Positions 45,945 to 55,971 of a stretch of DNA of 64,000 nucleotides are shown one piece after another. The position numbers were made by a program, and so were the translations under genes. Numbering within the stretch: position 1 is the stretch's first letter; every line of letters starts with the position of its first letter. Below the pieces are notes generated by a model. It made no database searches, was not told where the DNA came from, and saw only the letters and a program-made list of their open reading frames with translations. The stretch is from Pseudoxanthobacter soli DSM 19599. Its GTDB lineage: Bacteria; Pseudomonadota; Alphaproteobacteria; Rhizobiales; Segnochrobactraceae. Location of the stretch: contig CAMDHY010000005.1 in NCBI GenBank assembly GCA_945898215.1, positions 1 through 64,000 of the forward strand, read 5' to 3'.

Positions 45945-46391
45945 TCAGTCCGTGCGCAGGCCCTGGAAGGCGAAGAAGGTCCCGCGCTTTTCCCCGTCGG
46001 CGAGTACCAGGCGGCCGAGCAGGCGATCGACGCGGGTCGGGCGCGCTTCGCCGGCGAAGAGGCCGTCGACATTGAACAGCGTCTTGACGCCGCTGCCGGG
46101 CGGATCTTCGATCGACAGGCTGCCGCTGGCGCGGCAACTCCCTTCCTGCGGGAACAGCGGGCCTTCGATGCTGATCTGCGGCGCGGTCAGCGAGTCCGCC
46201 TGGCACGACTGGCGGTCGATCCAGCCCTTGGCAATGCGGACCTCGCAGTAGATCGGTGCCTTCGCCGCACTGATGACGAGGAGCCACTGGCCGTCGGCGG
46301 CGCGGGGGTCGCACGCCTGTGCCGCCTCGGCCGGCGCGGTCGGGAGCGCCAGGGCGAACATCAGGGCCGGGACAGCCGCTCCGATCCGCAC
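45945..46391 (-). CDS. exported hypothetical protein
   Basis: Exported protein of 148 residues, no family recognised with confidence. A signal peptide (1-24) ends AEAA, and the mature part has four cysteines (ACDPRA, IYCEVR, QSCQAD, GSCRAS), enough for two disulfides, and looks like a small beta protein. The GTG at 46391 is chosen because AGGGGAGG lies 9 bases upstream; a GTG at 46415 is a weaker alternative. It is convergent with the dehydratase gene. An invasion-associated-locus-B-like fold came to mind but is not supported by motif. Confidence 0.7.
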   Translation of the reverse strand: MRIGAAVPALMFALALPTAPAEAAQACDPRAADGQWLLVISAAKAPIYCEVRIAKGWIDRQSCQADSLTAPQISIEGPLFPQEGSCRASGSLSIEDPPGSGVKTLFNVDGLFAGEARPTRVDRLLGRLVLADGEKRGTFFAFQGLRTD

Positions 46392-46514
46392 CGACTCAAG
46401 CCTCCCCTCGCACACGCGTCACCGTCGGATACGTGGTCCCCGCACCGCGCGCAACCTCCGGCGGTTGCCGTTCGCCCGACGAGGTAAACCGGGTCGACCG
46501 ATGGACCCAGACCA

Positions 46515-46949
46515 TCACCGCGTGATGACGATGCGGGTGTTGCGGGGCCCGTAGGACGACACGAGCTGGAACAGCGTCGCGGCGTTGCCCGGGGCGAGCC
46601 GCACGCAGCCGTGCGAGGCGGGGCGGCCGAGGGCCTTGACGGCGGTCGTGCCGTGGATCGCGTAGCCGCCGCGGAAGAAGATCGAGTACGGCATCGGCGC
46701 ATTGTCGTACTTGCGCGAGTACCAGCGGCGGTGAAGCCGTGTCGGGCGATAGCTGCCCGTGGGGGTGACGTAGCCGCGCCGCGCGGTCGACACCGGCCAG
46801 GAATAGGCGGGCTTGCCGGCGATCGACACGTACATCCGCTGTTCCGACAGGTCGACGCGGGCGACGACGTTCCCCGCCGCGGCGGGTGTGGCGGCGACGA
46901 GCAATCCGATCGCCAGCATCAGCATCGTCGAGGCGGCCACTCTGAGCAT
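46515..46949 (-). CDS. L,D-transpeptidase (YkuD domain)
   Basis: Exported cell-wall enzyme that forms 3-3 cross-links in peptidoglycan or attaches proteins to it. The 144-residue product has a signal peptide (1-25) and a single YkuD domain with the catalytic HxxxxSHGCVR: AIHG (97-100) and SHGCVR with Cys115. It is short, with no LysM or peptidoglycan-binding domain. ATG 46949 follows a G-rich ribosome binding site. Alone in its transcript as far as can be seen. Confidence 0.93.
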   Translation of the reverse strand: MLRVAASTMLMLAIGLLVAATPAAAGNVVARVDLSEQRMYVSIAGKPAYSWPVSTARRGYVTPTGSYRPTRLHRRWYSRKYDNAPMPYSIFFRGGYAIHGTTAVKALGRPASHGCVRLAPGNAATLFQLVSSYGPRNTRIVITR

Positions 46950-47191
46950 CGCTCCCCCTCCCGCGTTCCCCCTTTGAGGTTCCCGGTCAGCAGCTTAGTC
47001 GGCGCGCCAGCCCGTCGCCATTGTCGCGAAGACCGCGGAGGGCACCAAACCCTTGCGAGCGGTCAACAATCGGTGATGGGTCAGCTGTCAGGACGAGGGC
47101 ACGGCCGCCGGCGCGACCGTTGGACGCCTCGTCGCCGGCGGCGGAACGGGTAAGGTGCGCCGCGTCGCACTCGCGATCGGGAGATGTCTGC

Positions 47192-47764
47192 ATGCTCGTC
47201 CTCGTGCTCGGGCTCGTCATCTTTCTCGGCAGCCACCTGCTGCCGACGGCGCCGGCGCTGCACGACCGTCTGGTCGCGCGTTTCGGCCTCAATACCTACA
47301 AGCTGCTCTATTCGGCCGTCTCCCTCGTCGGTCTGGTCCTGGTGATCTGGGGCTATGGGCTCGCGCGCGCCGAGGGGCCGGCGATCCTCTACGATCCGCC
47401 GACGTGGCTGCGCCACCTGACGCTGCTGCTGATGGCGCCCGTCTTCGTGCTGGCGTTCGCCGCCTACCTGCCCGGTCGCATCAGCGCCGCGGTCCGTCAC
47501 CCCCTTATCACGGCGGTGAAGCTGTGGGCGTTCGCGCACCTGCTCGCGAACGGCGATGCCGCGTCGGTGCTGCTGTTCGCGAGCTTCCTCGCCTGGGGCG
47601 TGATCGACCGCATTTCCCTCAAGCGGCGGGAGGCGGCGGCGCGCGTGGCGGTGCCGCGAGGGCCCATCCGCAACGATTTCATCGCGCTCGGCGCCGGGCT
47701 CCTTGTTTATGCCGCCTTCGTGACGAAGCTTCACGCTTGGCTGATCGGGGTGCCGGTCGTCTGA
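47192..47764 (+). CDS. NnrU-family membrane protein
   Basis: Integral membrane protein of 190 residues with about six hydrophobic segments. The NnrU signature is clear: GLVIFLGSHLLPTAPALHDR at the start, FGLNTYKLLYSAVSLVGL, and VKLWAFAHLLANGDAASVLL with the family-wide HLLANGD. NnrU was named from a denitrification gene of Rhodobacter, but most NnrU proteins occur without denitrification genes, and none are seen here; related proteins isomerise carotenoids in plants (Z-ISO). The biochemical role is open. ATG 47192 has GGGAGA upstream. Confidence 0.88.
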   Translation: MLVLVLGLVIFLGSHLLPTAPALHDRLVARFGLNTYKLLYSAVSLVGLVLVIWGYGLARAEGPAILYDPPTWLRHLTLLLMAPVFVLAFAAYLPGRISAAVRHPLITAVKLWAFAHLLANGDAASVLLFASFLAWGVIDRISLKRREAAARVAVPRGPIRNDFIALGAGLLVYAAFVTKLHAWLIGVPVV

Positions 47765-47915
47765 GTCGGGCGCCGGCCGTTGCCGTTCCGCTTGGCTCGG
47801 TGACACGAACCCTGTAAGCCCACGACACTTCGCGCCGTGCTGCGCCGTCCCTCCGCCGGACGACGGAGAGACCGGCGTTCGTCGTGAACGGTCAGCTTCG
47901 TCGAGACGGGGTCGA

Positions 47916-48599
47916 ATGTCGGATATCTTCCACGAGGCCGAGCGCGACTTTAAGCGCGAGCAGATGAAGAAGCTCTGGGAGCGCTTCGGCATCGTCGTGA
48001 TCGCGATCGCGGTGCTGATCGTCGCCGGAACGGCGGGCTGGCGTGGCTATCTCCACTGGCAGCAGTCGCAGGCGAACGAGTCTGGCGACCTGTTCTTCTC
48101 GGCCCTCGAGCTCGCCCAGCAGGAAGACCATTCCGGCGCCGCGACCGCGCTGGCGAGCCTCGCCGAGAGCGGTCCTGCGGGCTACAAGCTGCTCGCCCGC
48201 TTCCGGGCGGCGAGCGAATACGCCCAGGCCGGTGACCGCGCGGCCGGCGTCGCCGCCTTCGACGCGATCGCCGCCGACGGGGCCGTGCCGACGCTCTACC
48301 GCAACCTCGCCCGTGTGCGGGCGGGCTATCTCGCCCTCGACGACGGCAACCGCGCCGCCGTCGACGAGCGGGTGGCGGCGCTCGCGGTGGGCGAGGGGCC
48401 ATGGCGCCAGGCGGCGCGCGAGGTCGCGGGTCTCGCGGCCTATTCGGCCGGCGATCTCGCTGCGGCCGAAACCTATTTCCGACAGATCGCGGACGACCGG
48501 GCAGCGACGGGCGAGTTCCAGAATCGCGCCCAGTTGATGCTGTCGCTGATCCAGAGCGCGAAACCGCCGGCCGCCGCAAGCGGTGGAGATCCCTCTTGA
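47916..48599 (+). CDS. YfgM-like tetratricopeptide membrane protein
   Basis: Membrane-anchored TPR protein, 227 residues. A cytoplasmic N-terminus (EAERDFKREQMKKLWERFG) precedes one membrane span at about 24-43, and the periplasmic part has degenerate TPR helices (TPR_21/YfgM). In E. coli YfgM joins the SecYEG-PpiD translocon and sits next to bamB and der; the same order is found here, which supports the call. Its stop overlaps the bamB start as TTGA. ATG 47916. Confidence 0.88.
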   Translation: MSDIFHEAERDFKREQMKKLWERFGIVVIAIAVLIVAGTAGWRGYLHWQQSQANESGDLFFSALELAQQEDHSGAATALASLAESGPAGYKLLARFRAASEYAQAGDRAAGVAAFDAIAADGAVPTLYRNLARVRAGYLALDDGNRAAVDERVAALAVGEGPWRQAAREVAGLAAYSAGDLAAAETYFRQIADDRAATGEFQNRAQLMLSLIQSAKPPAAASGGDPS

Positions 48600-49984
48600 G
48601 TGCGTTCCCGTTCGCCGGTGCTCTGGCGCGTATCGCCGCCGTCGCGCTCTGCGCCGGCCTCGTCACCGGCTGCGAGACGGTGTCCGATGCCGTCTATTCG
48701 ATCAATCCCTTCGCCGAGAAGGACAAGATCCTTCCCGGAACGCGCACCGCCGTCTTCAACGACGAGGGCTCTGCCGCGCTGGTGCAGCCGGAGGGTGGGG
48801 CGCGCGCGGCCTCAATCGGACCGGCCCAGGCCTATGCGGACTGGTCGCAGCCCGGTGGCAACGCCGCCAACGACCCCGGCAACATCGCCTATGACGGCAG
48901 CGCGGCGCGGGTCTGGAGCACCTCCATCGGGGGTGGCGGCGGCGGCTCGAGCTTCGGCGGCCTCGGCGGGGGCAAATCGCTGCGCATCTCGGCCCGCCCG
49001 GTGGCGGCCGGCGGTCGCCTCTATGTCTATTCCCCCGGTGCCGTCGTCACCTCGCTGTCGCTCACCGGTGGCGGCCGCGGCTGGTCGGTGACGCTCCGGC
49101 CGGAGGGCGAGCGCGACATCGCCAACGGTGGCGGCGTCTCCTACGACCAGGGCCGCGTCTATGTCGGCACCGCCTATGGCGCGCTGACGGCGCTCGACGC
49201 CGGCTCGGGCTCGCAGGTCTGGACGAAGGAGCTCGAGGCGCCCGCCCGCGGCGCGCCGACCGCCGCCAACGGCAAGGTCTTCGTCGTCACCCAGACCAAC
49301 GTGGTGTTCGCGATCAATCAGGCCGACGGCGCCGAGCTTTGGTCCTATCGCGGCATCCCCGAGACCGCCGGCCTCGTCGCCAACGCCTCGCCCGCCGTGG
49401 TCGGCGACACCGTCGTCGTCCCCTACACCTCGGGCGAGGTCATCGCCTTCAACGCCACCACCGGCGAGCCGAAGTGGTCGGACGCCGTGACGCGGGCGAC
49501 GCGCACCATGGCGCTCTCCTCGATCAACGATCTGTCGGCGAGCCCGGTGGTGAGCGGCGGTGTCGTCTTCGCCTCCGGTGTCGCCGGGCGCACCATCGCC
49601 ATCGACCTATCAACCGGCGCCCGCAAGTGGGAGCAGGACGTCGGATCCGCCCACACGCCGATCGTGTCCGGCAACGCGCTGTTCCTCGTCGATCTCGACG
49701 ACCGCGTCGTCGCGCTCGACCGAAACAGCGGCGCGCCGCTGTGGACGACGCAGCTACCGATCGTGAAGTCGCGCAAGGAGCGGACGAACTGGGCTGGTCC
49801 GGTGCTGGCCGGCGGTTCATTGTGGTTCGTCTCCAGCGATTCGAAGCTCGCCTCCGTCGACGCGTCGTCCGGCCAGATCACCAGCACGCGCGCGATCGGC
49901 GAGCCATCCTACATTTCGCCGATCGCGGCCTCCGGGCTGATGATCACCGTGTCGGAGAATGGCACGATCTCCGCGTATCGCTGA
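48596..49984 (+). CDS. bamB: outer-membrane assembly lipoprotein BamB-like beta-propeller
   Basis: Lipoprotein subunit of the BAM complex that folds outer-membrane proteins. The 462-residue product begins at TTG 48596 (overlapping the yfgM-like stop, with GGTGGAG 8 bases upstream), which gives a lipoprotein signal with lipobox LVTGC (Cys near residue 26). PQQ-like propeller repeats follow, for example [35 protein letters not shown] and [18 protein letters not shown] glycine-rich stretch ([17 protein letters not shown]) lies between the anchor and the propeller. der follows after 16 bases. Confidence 0.92.
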   Translation: MSAFPFAGALARIAAVALCAGLVTGCETVSDAVYSINPFAEKDKILPGTRTAVFNDEGSAALVQPEGGARAASIGPAQAYADWSQPGGNAANDPGNIAYDGSAARVWSTSIGGGGGGSSFGGLGGGKSLRISARPVAAGGRLYVYSPGAVVTSLSLTGGGRGWSVTLRPEGERDIANGGGVSYDQGRVYVGTAYGALTALDAGSGSQVWTKELEAPARGAPTAANGKVFVVTQTNVVFAINQADGAELWSYRGIPETAGLVANASPAVVGDTVVVPYTSGEVIAFNATTGEPKWSDAVTRATRTMALSSINDLSASPVVSGGVVFASGVAGRTIAIDLSTGARKWEQDVGSAHTPIVSGNALFLVDLDDRVVALDRNSGAPLWTTQLPIVKSRKERTNWAGPVLAGGSLWFVSSDSKLASVDASSGQITSTRAIGEPSYISPIAASGLMITVSENGTISAYR

Positions 49985-50000
49985 CGCGGGGGAAACGCGA

Positions 50001-51395
50001 ATGCAGCTCAGGGTCGCCATCGTCGGCCGGCCGAACGTCGGCAAGTCGACCCTCTTCAACCGTCTCGTCGGGCGCAAGATCGCGCTCGTCGACGATACAC
50101 CGGGCGTGACGCGCGACCGGCGCGAGGGCAATGCCCGGCTGTCGGGGATGCGCTTCGTCGCCATCGACACCGCCGGCCTCGATGACGTCGACGCCGAGAG
50201 CCTCGCCGGCCGCATGCGCGCGCAGACGGAGGCGGCGATCCGTGAGGCGGACGTCGTGCTGTTCGTCATCGACGCCCGAGCCGGGGTGACGCCCCTCGAC
50301 GAGCATTTCGCCGAACTGGTCCGCCGCACCGATCGCCCGGTCATTCTCGTCGCCAACAAGTCGGAAGGCCGCGCAGGCGAGTCTGGCGCGCTCGAGGCCT
50401 ACGCGCTCGGCCTCGGCGACCCGGTTCAGGTCTCGGCCGAGCACGGCGAGGGCATGGCCGACCTGCACACCGTGCTGGCGCGCTTCGAGCCGCCGGAGGA
50501 GCCGGAGCTCGCGGACGACACGGCGGAGGTGATCGCCGGGCCGGACGACGACGGCGAGGACGACGCGCCGACGATCGACACGCGGCCCCTGAAGCTCGCC
50601 ATCGTCGGCCGTCCCAACGCCGGCAAGTCGACGCTGATCAACGCGCTCCTCGGCGAGGAGCGCCTGCTGACGGGTCCCGAGGCCGGCATCACCCGCGATG
50701 CGATCACCGTGCCGTGGACCTGGCGCGACCGCCGGGTCGATCTCGTCGACACCGCCGGCCTGCGCCGCAAGGCCAAGGTCGAGGGCAAGCTCGAGCGCCT
50801 TTCCGTCGGCGAGACGCTCCGCTCGATCCGCTTTGCTGAGGTCGTCGTGCTGACGCTCGACGCGACGCAGCCCTTCGAGAAACAGGACCTGCAGATCGCC
50901 GACCTCGTCGAGCGCGAGGGCCGGGCGATCATCGTCGTCGCCGACAAGTGGGACCTCGTCGAGGACCGCAACGCGACGCTGCGGGCGCTGCGCGAGATGT
51001 CGGACCGGCTGCTGCCGCAGCTGCGCGGCGTAACCATTGTGCCGGTCTCGGGTCTCGTCGGCACCGGCCTCGACAAGATGATGCAGGCGGCCTTCGCGGC
51101 GCGCGACAGCTGGAGCCGCCGCATCTCGACGGGCCGCCTCAACCGCTGGCTCGGCACCGTCATCGAGCACCATCCGCCGCCGGCGGTGTCGGGGCGGCGC
51201 ATCAAGCTGCGCTACATGACGCAGGTGAAGAGCCGGCCGCCGCACTTCGTGGTGTTCTGCTCCCGGCCGGAGGCGCTGCCGGACGCCTACATGCGCTACC
51301 TGGTCAACGGCCTGCGCGAGCGCTTCGAGCTGCCGGGCGTCCCTATCCGCTTCTCGCTGCGCAAGGGCGACAACCCGTTCGCCGACAAGGACTAG
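50001..51395 (+). CDS. der: ribosome-biogenesis GTPase Der (EngA)
   Basis: Double-GTPase needed for 50S ribosomal subunit maturation. The 464-residue product has two G domains: the first with GRPNVGKST (residues 8-16) and DTAGL, the second with [17 protein letters not shown] and the NKxD-equivalent ADKWDL. An acidic linker (DDDGEDDAP) joins them and a C-terminal KH-like domain ends KGDNPF. In the first domain the G4 motif is NKSE. ATG 50001 has GGGGGA upstream. Confidence 0.97.
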   Translation: MQLRVAIVGRPNVGKSTLFNRLVGRKIALVDDTPGVTRDRREGNARLSGMRFVAIDTAGLDDVDAESLAGRMRAQTEAAIREADVVLFVIDARAGVTPLDEHFAELVRRTDRPVILVANKSEGRAGESGALEAYALGLGDPVQVSAEHGEGMADLHTVLARFEPPEEPELADDTAEVIAGPDDDGEDDAPTIDTRPLKLAIVGRPNAGKSTLINALLGEERLLTGPEAGITRDAITVPWTWRDRRVDLVDTAGLRRKAKVEGKLERLSVGETLRSIRFAEVVVLTLDATQPFEKQDLQIADLVEREGRAIIVVADKWDLVEDRNATLRALREMSDRLLPQLRGVTIVPVSGLVGTGLDKMMQAAFAARDSWSRRISTGRLNRWLGTVIEHHPPPAVSGRRIKLRYMTQVKSRPPHFVVFCSRPEALPDAYMRYLVNGLRERFELPGVPIRFSLRKGDNPFADKD

Positions 51396-51399
51396 AGCC

Positions 51400-52152
51400 T
51401 CAGGCGAGCGGGGCGGGTGGTTGGAACGCCTTCAGCGACCGGCTCGGGTGGTCGTAGAGGACGCCGGAGACGGCGCACTCCGGCGCAAGCAGGTCGAGGA
51501 TCGGCGCCACCACGTCTTCCGGGGGCGGCAGGGTCGCCGGATCCTCGCCGGGCATCGCCTGGGCCCGCATCTTGGTGCGCATGGCGCCCGGGTTGACGAG
51601 GTTCGCCTTGATCGGTGTGTGCGCGGTCTCGGCCGCGTAGGTGCGCACGATCATCTCGAGGGCGAGCTTCGACGTGGCGTAGAGACCCCAGTAGGGCCGG
51701 CTTTTCTGCGAGGCGGTGGACGACAGAAACGCCGCCCGGCCGGCGTCCGACTGGCGCAGCAGCGGGTCGAGCGAGCGGATCAGCCGCCAGTTGGCGGTGA
51801 CGTTTACCGCCATCACCTCGTCGAACACCTTCGGATCGATGTGGCCGATCGGCGACAGCGGCCCGAGCATGCCGGCGTTGCCGACGAGCACGTCGAGGCG
51901 GCCCCAGCGCTCGTGGATCGAAAGGCCGAGGCGGTCGAGGGCGGGCATGTCCCGGAGGTCGACAGGCACCAGCGTCGCGGCCGAGCCGCCGGCGGCACGG
52001 ATCTCGTCGTCGAGCTCCTCCAGCGCCCCGACGGTGCGCGACAGGGCAATGACGTGAGCGCCGGCCGCTCCGAGAGCGAGCGCCAGGGCACGGCCGATGC
52101 CGCGCGAGGCGCCGGTGACGAGGGCGATGCGCCCCTCGAAGCGAGGATCCAT
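51400..52152 (-). CDS. short-chain dehydrogenase/reductase
   Basis: NAD(P)-dependent oxidoreductase, 250 residues, complete. Cofactor loop TGASRGIGRALA (14-25), VGNAGMLG, catalytic Ser in FLSSTAS, and YATSK (catalytic Tyr and Lys) are all present; NPGAMRTKM follows. The sequence resembles YciK-like or cytoplasmic SDRs found next to purF in many Hyphomicrobiales. The substrate is unknown. ATG 52152. Convergent with der, 4 bases apart; the purF gene lies upstream on the same strand (23-base gap), so it is probably the last gene of the cvpA-purF unit. Confidence 0.92.
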   Translation of the reverse strand: MDPRFEGRIALVTGASRGIGRALALALGAAGAHVIALSRTVGALEELDDEIRAAGGSAATLVPVDLRDMPALDRLGLSIHERWGRLDVLVGNAGMLGPLSPIGHIDPKVFDEVMAVNVTANWRLIRSLDPLLRQSDAGRAAFLSSTASQKSRPYWGLYATSKLALEMIVRTYAAETAHTPIKANLVNPGAMRTKMRAQAMPGEDPATLPPPEDVVAPILDLLAPECAVSGVLYDHPSRSLKAFQPPAPLA

Positions 52153-52175
52153 CCGGCGTGTCCGTAGCTAGTGGG

Positions 52176-53714
52176 TCAGGAAACCTCGGCGAGCAGCGAG
52201 AGCTGCCGCACGGTTTCCTTCTCCTGGCGGTCGGTGAGGCGGGTCGGGTAGTCGCCCGTGAAGCAGGCGTCGCAGAACTGCGGATGCCGCGGATCGCGCC
52301 GCGTCTCCCCGACGGCGCGGTAGAGGCCGTCGATCGACAGGAAGGCGAGGCTGTCGACCTTGATGAAGCGGGCCATCTCCTCGACCGTCATGCGGGAAGC
52401 GATCAGCTTCGACTTCTCCGGGGTATCGACGCCGTAGAAGCAGGAATCGGTCGTCGGCGGCGAGGCGATGCGCATGTGCACCTCGGCCGCGCCGGCGTCG
52501 CGCATCATTTCGACGATCTTGAGCGAGGTGGTGCCGCGCACGATCGAATCGTCGATGAGCACGATCCGCCGGCCCTCGATGAGGGCGCGGTTGGGGCTGT
52601 GCTTCAGCTTGACGCCCATGTGGCGGATGGCGTCGGACGGCTCGATGAAGGTCCGCCCGACATAGTGGTTGCGGATGATGCCGAGCTCGAACGGCAGCCC
52701 CGCCTCCTGCGAGTAGCCGATCGCCGCCGGCGTGCCGGAATCGGGCACCGGCACGACCAAGTCGACGTCGGCTGGCGATTCCCGCGCGAGCTCGGCGCCG
52801 ATCTTCTTGCGCACGTCGTAGACGTTGCGGCCCTCGACGTTGGAGTCTGGCCGGGCGAAGTAGACGTACTCGAAGACGCAGAAGCGCGACTTCAGGCGCT
52901 GGAAGGGGAACAAGCTCTCGATGCCGGTCTCGGTGATCACCACCATCTCGCCCGGCTCGATGTCGCGGATGAAGGTGGCGCCGATGATGTCGAGGGCGCA
53001 GGTCTCCGACGCGAGCACGAAGGCGTCGTCGAGGCGGCCGAGCAGGAGCGGCCGCACGCCGAGCGGATCGCGGCAGCCGATCATCTTCTTCTCCGACAGG
53101 GCCACCAGCGCGTAGGCGCCCTCGAGCTGGCGGAGCGCCGTGATGAAGCGCTCGACCAGCGGGCCGGGCTCGCTCGTCGCGATCAGGTGGATGATCGTCT
53201 CGGTGTCGGATGTCGACTGGAAGATCGAGCCGCGGTTCTGCAGCCGGCGCTGCAGCGTCATGGCGTTCGTCAGGTTGCCGTTGTGGGCGACCGAGAAGCC
53301 GCCGCCGGCGAACTCCGCAAACAGCGGCTGCACGTTGCGCAGGATCTGGCCACCGGTGGTGGCGTAGCGGGTGTGGCCGATGGCGCGGTCGCCCTTCAGG
53401 CGCTCCATCACCGAGGGCTTCGTGAAGTTGTCGCCGACGAGGCCGATATAGCGCTCGGGGACGAACTGGTGGCCGTCGAAGGAGACGATGCCCGCAGCTT
53501 CCTGGCCGCGGTGCTGCAGCGCGTGCAGCCCAAGCGCCACCAGCGCGGCCGCCTGATCGTGGCCGAACACGCCGAAGACGCCGCACTCCTCGTGGAGATG
53601 GTCGTCGTCGAAGGCGTGGCCGCCGAAGCCGACCTCTGAGGATGAAGGGCCGCCAGAGGCGGCGTCTCGCGAGGGGGTCGGTGCGTCACCGGCCGCGGCG
53701 GACCCGTCGTTCAT
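52176..53714 (-). CDS. purF: amidophosphoribosyltransferase
   Basis: First committed step of purine synthesis: PRPP plus glutamine to phosphoribosylamine. The 512-residue product has a leader peptide that ends just before Cys44 in HEECGVFGVFG; by analogy it is cut so that Cys becomes the N-terminal nucleophile. The N-terminal glutaminase has HRGQEAAGI, GHTRYATTG and HNGNLTN; the PRPP loop is VLIDDSIVRGTTS. ATG 53714 (GAGCGAG upstream) is preferred; ATG 53756 would add 14 residues. It follows cvpA by about 55 bases. Confidence 0.97.
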   Translation of the reverse strand: MNDGSAAAGDAPTPSRDAASGGPSSSEVGFGGHAFDDDHLHEECGVFGVFGHDQAAALVALGLHALQHRGQEAAGIVSFDGHQFVPERYIGLVGDNFTKPSVMERLKGDRAIGHTRYATTGGQILRNVQPLFAEFAGGGFSVAHNGNLTNAMTLQRRLQNRGSIFQSTSDTETIIHLIATSEPGPLVERFITALRQLEGAYALVALSEKKMIGCRDPLGVRPLLLGRLDDAFVLASETCALDIIGATFIRDIEPGEMVVITETGIESLFPFQRLKSRFCVFEYVYFARPDSNVEGRNVYDVRKKIGAELARESPADVDLVVPVPDSGTPAAIGYSQEAGLPFELGIIRNHYVGRTFIEPSDAIRHMGVKLKHSPNRALIEGRRIVLIDDSIVRGTTSLKIVEMMRDAGAAEVHMRIASPPTTDSCFYGVDTPEKSKLIASRMTVEEMARFIKVDSLAFLSIDGLYRAVGETRRDPRHPQFCDACFTGDYPTRLTDRQEKETVRQLSLLAEVS

Positions 53715-53769
53715 CGTCTCGCTCGAACCACTCTGCGGTTCGCGACAAAAGACCATTCGCCGGACCCGA

Positions 53770-54480
53770 CTATTGGCCGTTGCTGCCGCTCGATTGAATC
53801 AACTGGTTGAGCCCCTGGCGGGCTCCCGAGCCGTAGCTCGCATCGGACTGCTGGTCGGTCGTCGGTGGTATTCCGGCCGGAGCCCCGCCGGTGGGAGCGG
53901 GGGCGCCGTCGGTCGGCGCAGGCTCCGAACCGGCTGGCGGCGTCGCTGCCGGCGGCGTCCGGTTGCCGCCAGGTATATAGCGATCGAGGATCGATCGGTC
54001 AGGGGCGTCGGGCAGGGCTGCGACAAGTTGCGTGCCGAGATTGTCGAGCATCGGCTTCGAGCGCGCCTGCGCCACCCACGCCGGCTGCTGCACCGGCGGC
54101 ACCAGGAAGTTGAAGAACAACATCGCCACGACGATCAGGAGCAGGCCGCGCGCCGCCCCGAAGACGAAGCCGAGCGTCCGGTCGAGGATGCCGATCTTAC
54201 TGTCGATGACGAAGTCGGAGATCTTCATCGTGATGATGCTGACGATGATCAGCGTGAGGAAGAAGATGCCGCCGATGGCGATGCCGAGCGATACGTACTC
54301 GTTGCTGACGTACTGCCGCACGAGCGGCAACAGGTCGTCGTAGAAGAAGTAGGCGGCCGCAGCGGCGGCGACCCACGAGGCTATCGACAGCACCTCGCGG
54401 ACGAAGCCGCGCAGCATGGCCAGGAAAGCCGAGATCAGGATGACGACGAGAACGAGCCCGTCGAGCAGCGTCACCGACAT
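53770..54480 (-). CDS. cvpA: CvpA-family membrane protein
   Basis: Inner-membrane protein with four hydrophobic spans in residues 5-130 (MLRGFVREVLSIASWVAA is the family core) and a Pro/Ala/Thr/Gly-rich tail of about 80 residues, 236 in all. CvpA is linked to colicin V production in E. coli and to envelope stress, and sits before purF in most proteobacteria, as here. ATG 54480. It is co-oriented with radA upstream (48-base gap). Confidence 0.92.
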   Translation of the reverse strand: MSVTLLDGLVLVVILISAFLAMLRGFVREVLSIASWVAAAAAAYFFYDDLLPLVRQYVSNEYVSLGIAIGGIFFLTLIIVSIITMKISDFVIDSKIGILDRTLGFVFGAARGLLLIVVAMLFFNFLVPPVQQPAWVAQARSKPMLDNLGTQLVAALPDAPDRSILDRYIPGGNRTPPAATPPAGSEPAPTDGAPAPTGGAPAGIPPTTDQQSDASYGSGARQGLNQLIQSSGSNGQ

Positions 54481-54528
54481 TGTTCGGACAACCTCACTCG
54501 CGTGGCACGACCACGACGCCTCGTTTCA

Positions 54529-55971
54529 TCACCGCGCATTCCCGCTCCGCTGAGGCGCGCCGACACGCTGGACGCCGGCTCGGGTGGGAGGGGAGAGTTC
54601 ACCATCGTCGATCGATGAAGCCGCGACTCGGCCGACAAGATCAAGCAGCGTCCGTAACCCGGTGACGTCGATCCGGCGCTCCCGGACCTCGTCCCCGATC
54701 GAACCTTCCGGCAAGACGGCCTGCCGGAAGCCGAGCTTTTCCGCTTCCTTGAGGCGTGTCGAGACGCGCCCGACGGGGCGGATCCCCCCCGTCAGACTGA
54801 CTTCGCCGAAATAGACGCAATCGGCAGGCAGGGCAACCCCGCTCAGGGACGACAGCAGCGCCGCCGCCACCGCGAGGTCGGCCGCCGGCTCGACGATCCT
54901 GAGGCCGCCGGCAACGTTGAGATAGACGTCGTTGACGCCGAAGCGGATACCGCAGCGAGCTTCCAGCACGGCGAGGATCATCGACAGGCGGTTGCCATCC
55001 CAGCCGACGGTGGCGCGGCGCGGGTTGGCGAGCGGCGAGGGGGCGACGAGGGCCTGGATCTCGACGAGCAGCGGCCGCGTGCCTTCCACGCCGGCAAACA
55101 CCGCCGTGCCCGGGCTCGTGCGGTCGCGGTCGCCGAGGAAGAGCTCGGACGGGTTGAGCACCTCCTTCAGGCCCTGGCCGGTCATCTCGAAGACGCCGAT
55201 CTCGTCGGTCGGGCCGAAGCGGTTCTTCGTCGTCCGCAGGATGCGGAAGGGGCCACTGCCGTCGCCCTCGAAGCCCATTACCGCATCGACCATGTGCTCG
55301 ACGACGCGCGGGCCGGCGATCTGGCCGTCCTTGGTGACGTGGCCGACGAGCACCAGGGCGGCGCCGGACTGCTTGGCGTAGCGGATCAGGGCGTGCGAGG
55401 ACGCCCGCACCTGGCTGACGGTGCCGGGGGCCGACTCGATCGAAGCGGTCCACGCCGTCTGGATCGAATCGATGACGATCAGGGCCGGCGGCGGCGCGGC
55501 GGTGAGCGTCGCAAGGATGTCTTCCACCGAGGTCTCCGCGGCGAGCCCGACGGCGCTGCCGGCGAGGCCGAGCCGCTGAGCCCTGAGGCGCACCTGGTCG
55601 GCCGCCTCCTCGCCGGTGATGTAGACAACGCGTCCGCCCTGTGCGGCAATCGCCGCGGCCGCCTGCAGGAGCAGCGTCGACTTGCCGATGCCTGGGTCGC
55701 CGCCGAGCAGGATCGCCGAGCCGCGCACGAAGCCGCCGCCGGTCACCCGGTCTAGTTCGGCGATGCCGGAAGCGGTGCGCGGTGCCGCCGCTCCCTCGCC
55801 CTCGAGTCTCCCGAGGGGCACGATGCGGCCTGGCCGCGCCGCCGGCAGCGGGCCACTGGCGGCCTCTTCGACGATCGAGTTCCATTCACCGCACGCCTCG
55901 CAGCGGCCGTTCCAGCGGTTGGTGATGTTTCCGCAGGACTGGCAGACGAACTGGCTGCGGGCGCGCGCCAT
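54529..55971 (-). CDS. radA: DNA repair protein RadA
   Basis: RecA-related ATPase that helps branch migration in recombinational repair. The 480-residue product has the N-terminal zinc finger (Cys10, Cys13, Cys24, Cys27), Walker A GGDPGIGKST (about 90-99), the RadA-specific KNRFGPTDE, and a C-terminal Lon-like (inactive protease) domain with GEVSLTGGIRPV. ATG 55971 shares its A with the alr stop (TGATG), so the two are coupled. Confidence 0.96.
   Translation of the reverse strand: MARARSQFVCQSCGNITNRWNGRCEACGEWNSIVEEAASGPLPAARPGRIVPLGRLEGEGAAAPRTASGIAELDRVTGGGFVRGSAILLGGDPGIGKSTLLLQAAAAIAAQGGRVVYITGEEAADQVRLRAQRLGLAGSAVGLAAETSVEDILATLTAAPPPALIVIDSIQTAWTASIESAPGTVSQVRASSHALIRYAKQSGAALVLVGHVTKDGQIAGPRVVEHMVDAVMGFEGDGSGPFRILRTTKNRFGPTDEIGVFEMTGQGLKEVLNPSELFLGDRDRTSPGTAVFAGVEGTRPLLVEIQALVAPSPLANPRRATVGWDGNRLSMILAVLEARCGIRFGVNDVYLNVAGGLRIVEPAADLAVAAALLSSLSGVALPADCVYFGEVSLTGGIRPVGRVSTRLKEAEKLGFRQAVLPEGSIGDEVRERRIDVTGLRTLLDLVGRVAASSIDDGELSPPTRAGVQRVGAPQRSGNAR

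Noticed and set aside
45945-46391. Invasion-associated locus B (IalB) family
   Set aside because: Size, signal peptide and cysteines are suggestive but no IalB core motif could be identified.
47192-47764. NnrU as evidence for denitrification
   Set aside because: NnrU-family genes are widespread in non-denitrifiers, and no nir, nor or nos gene is in the window.
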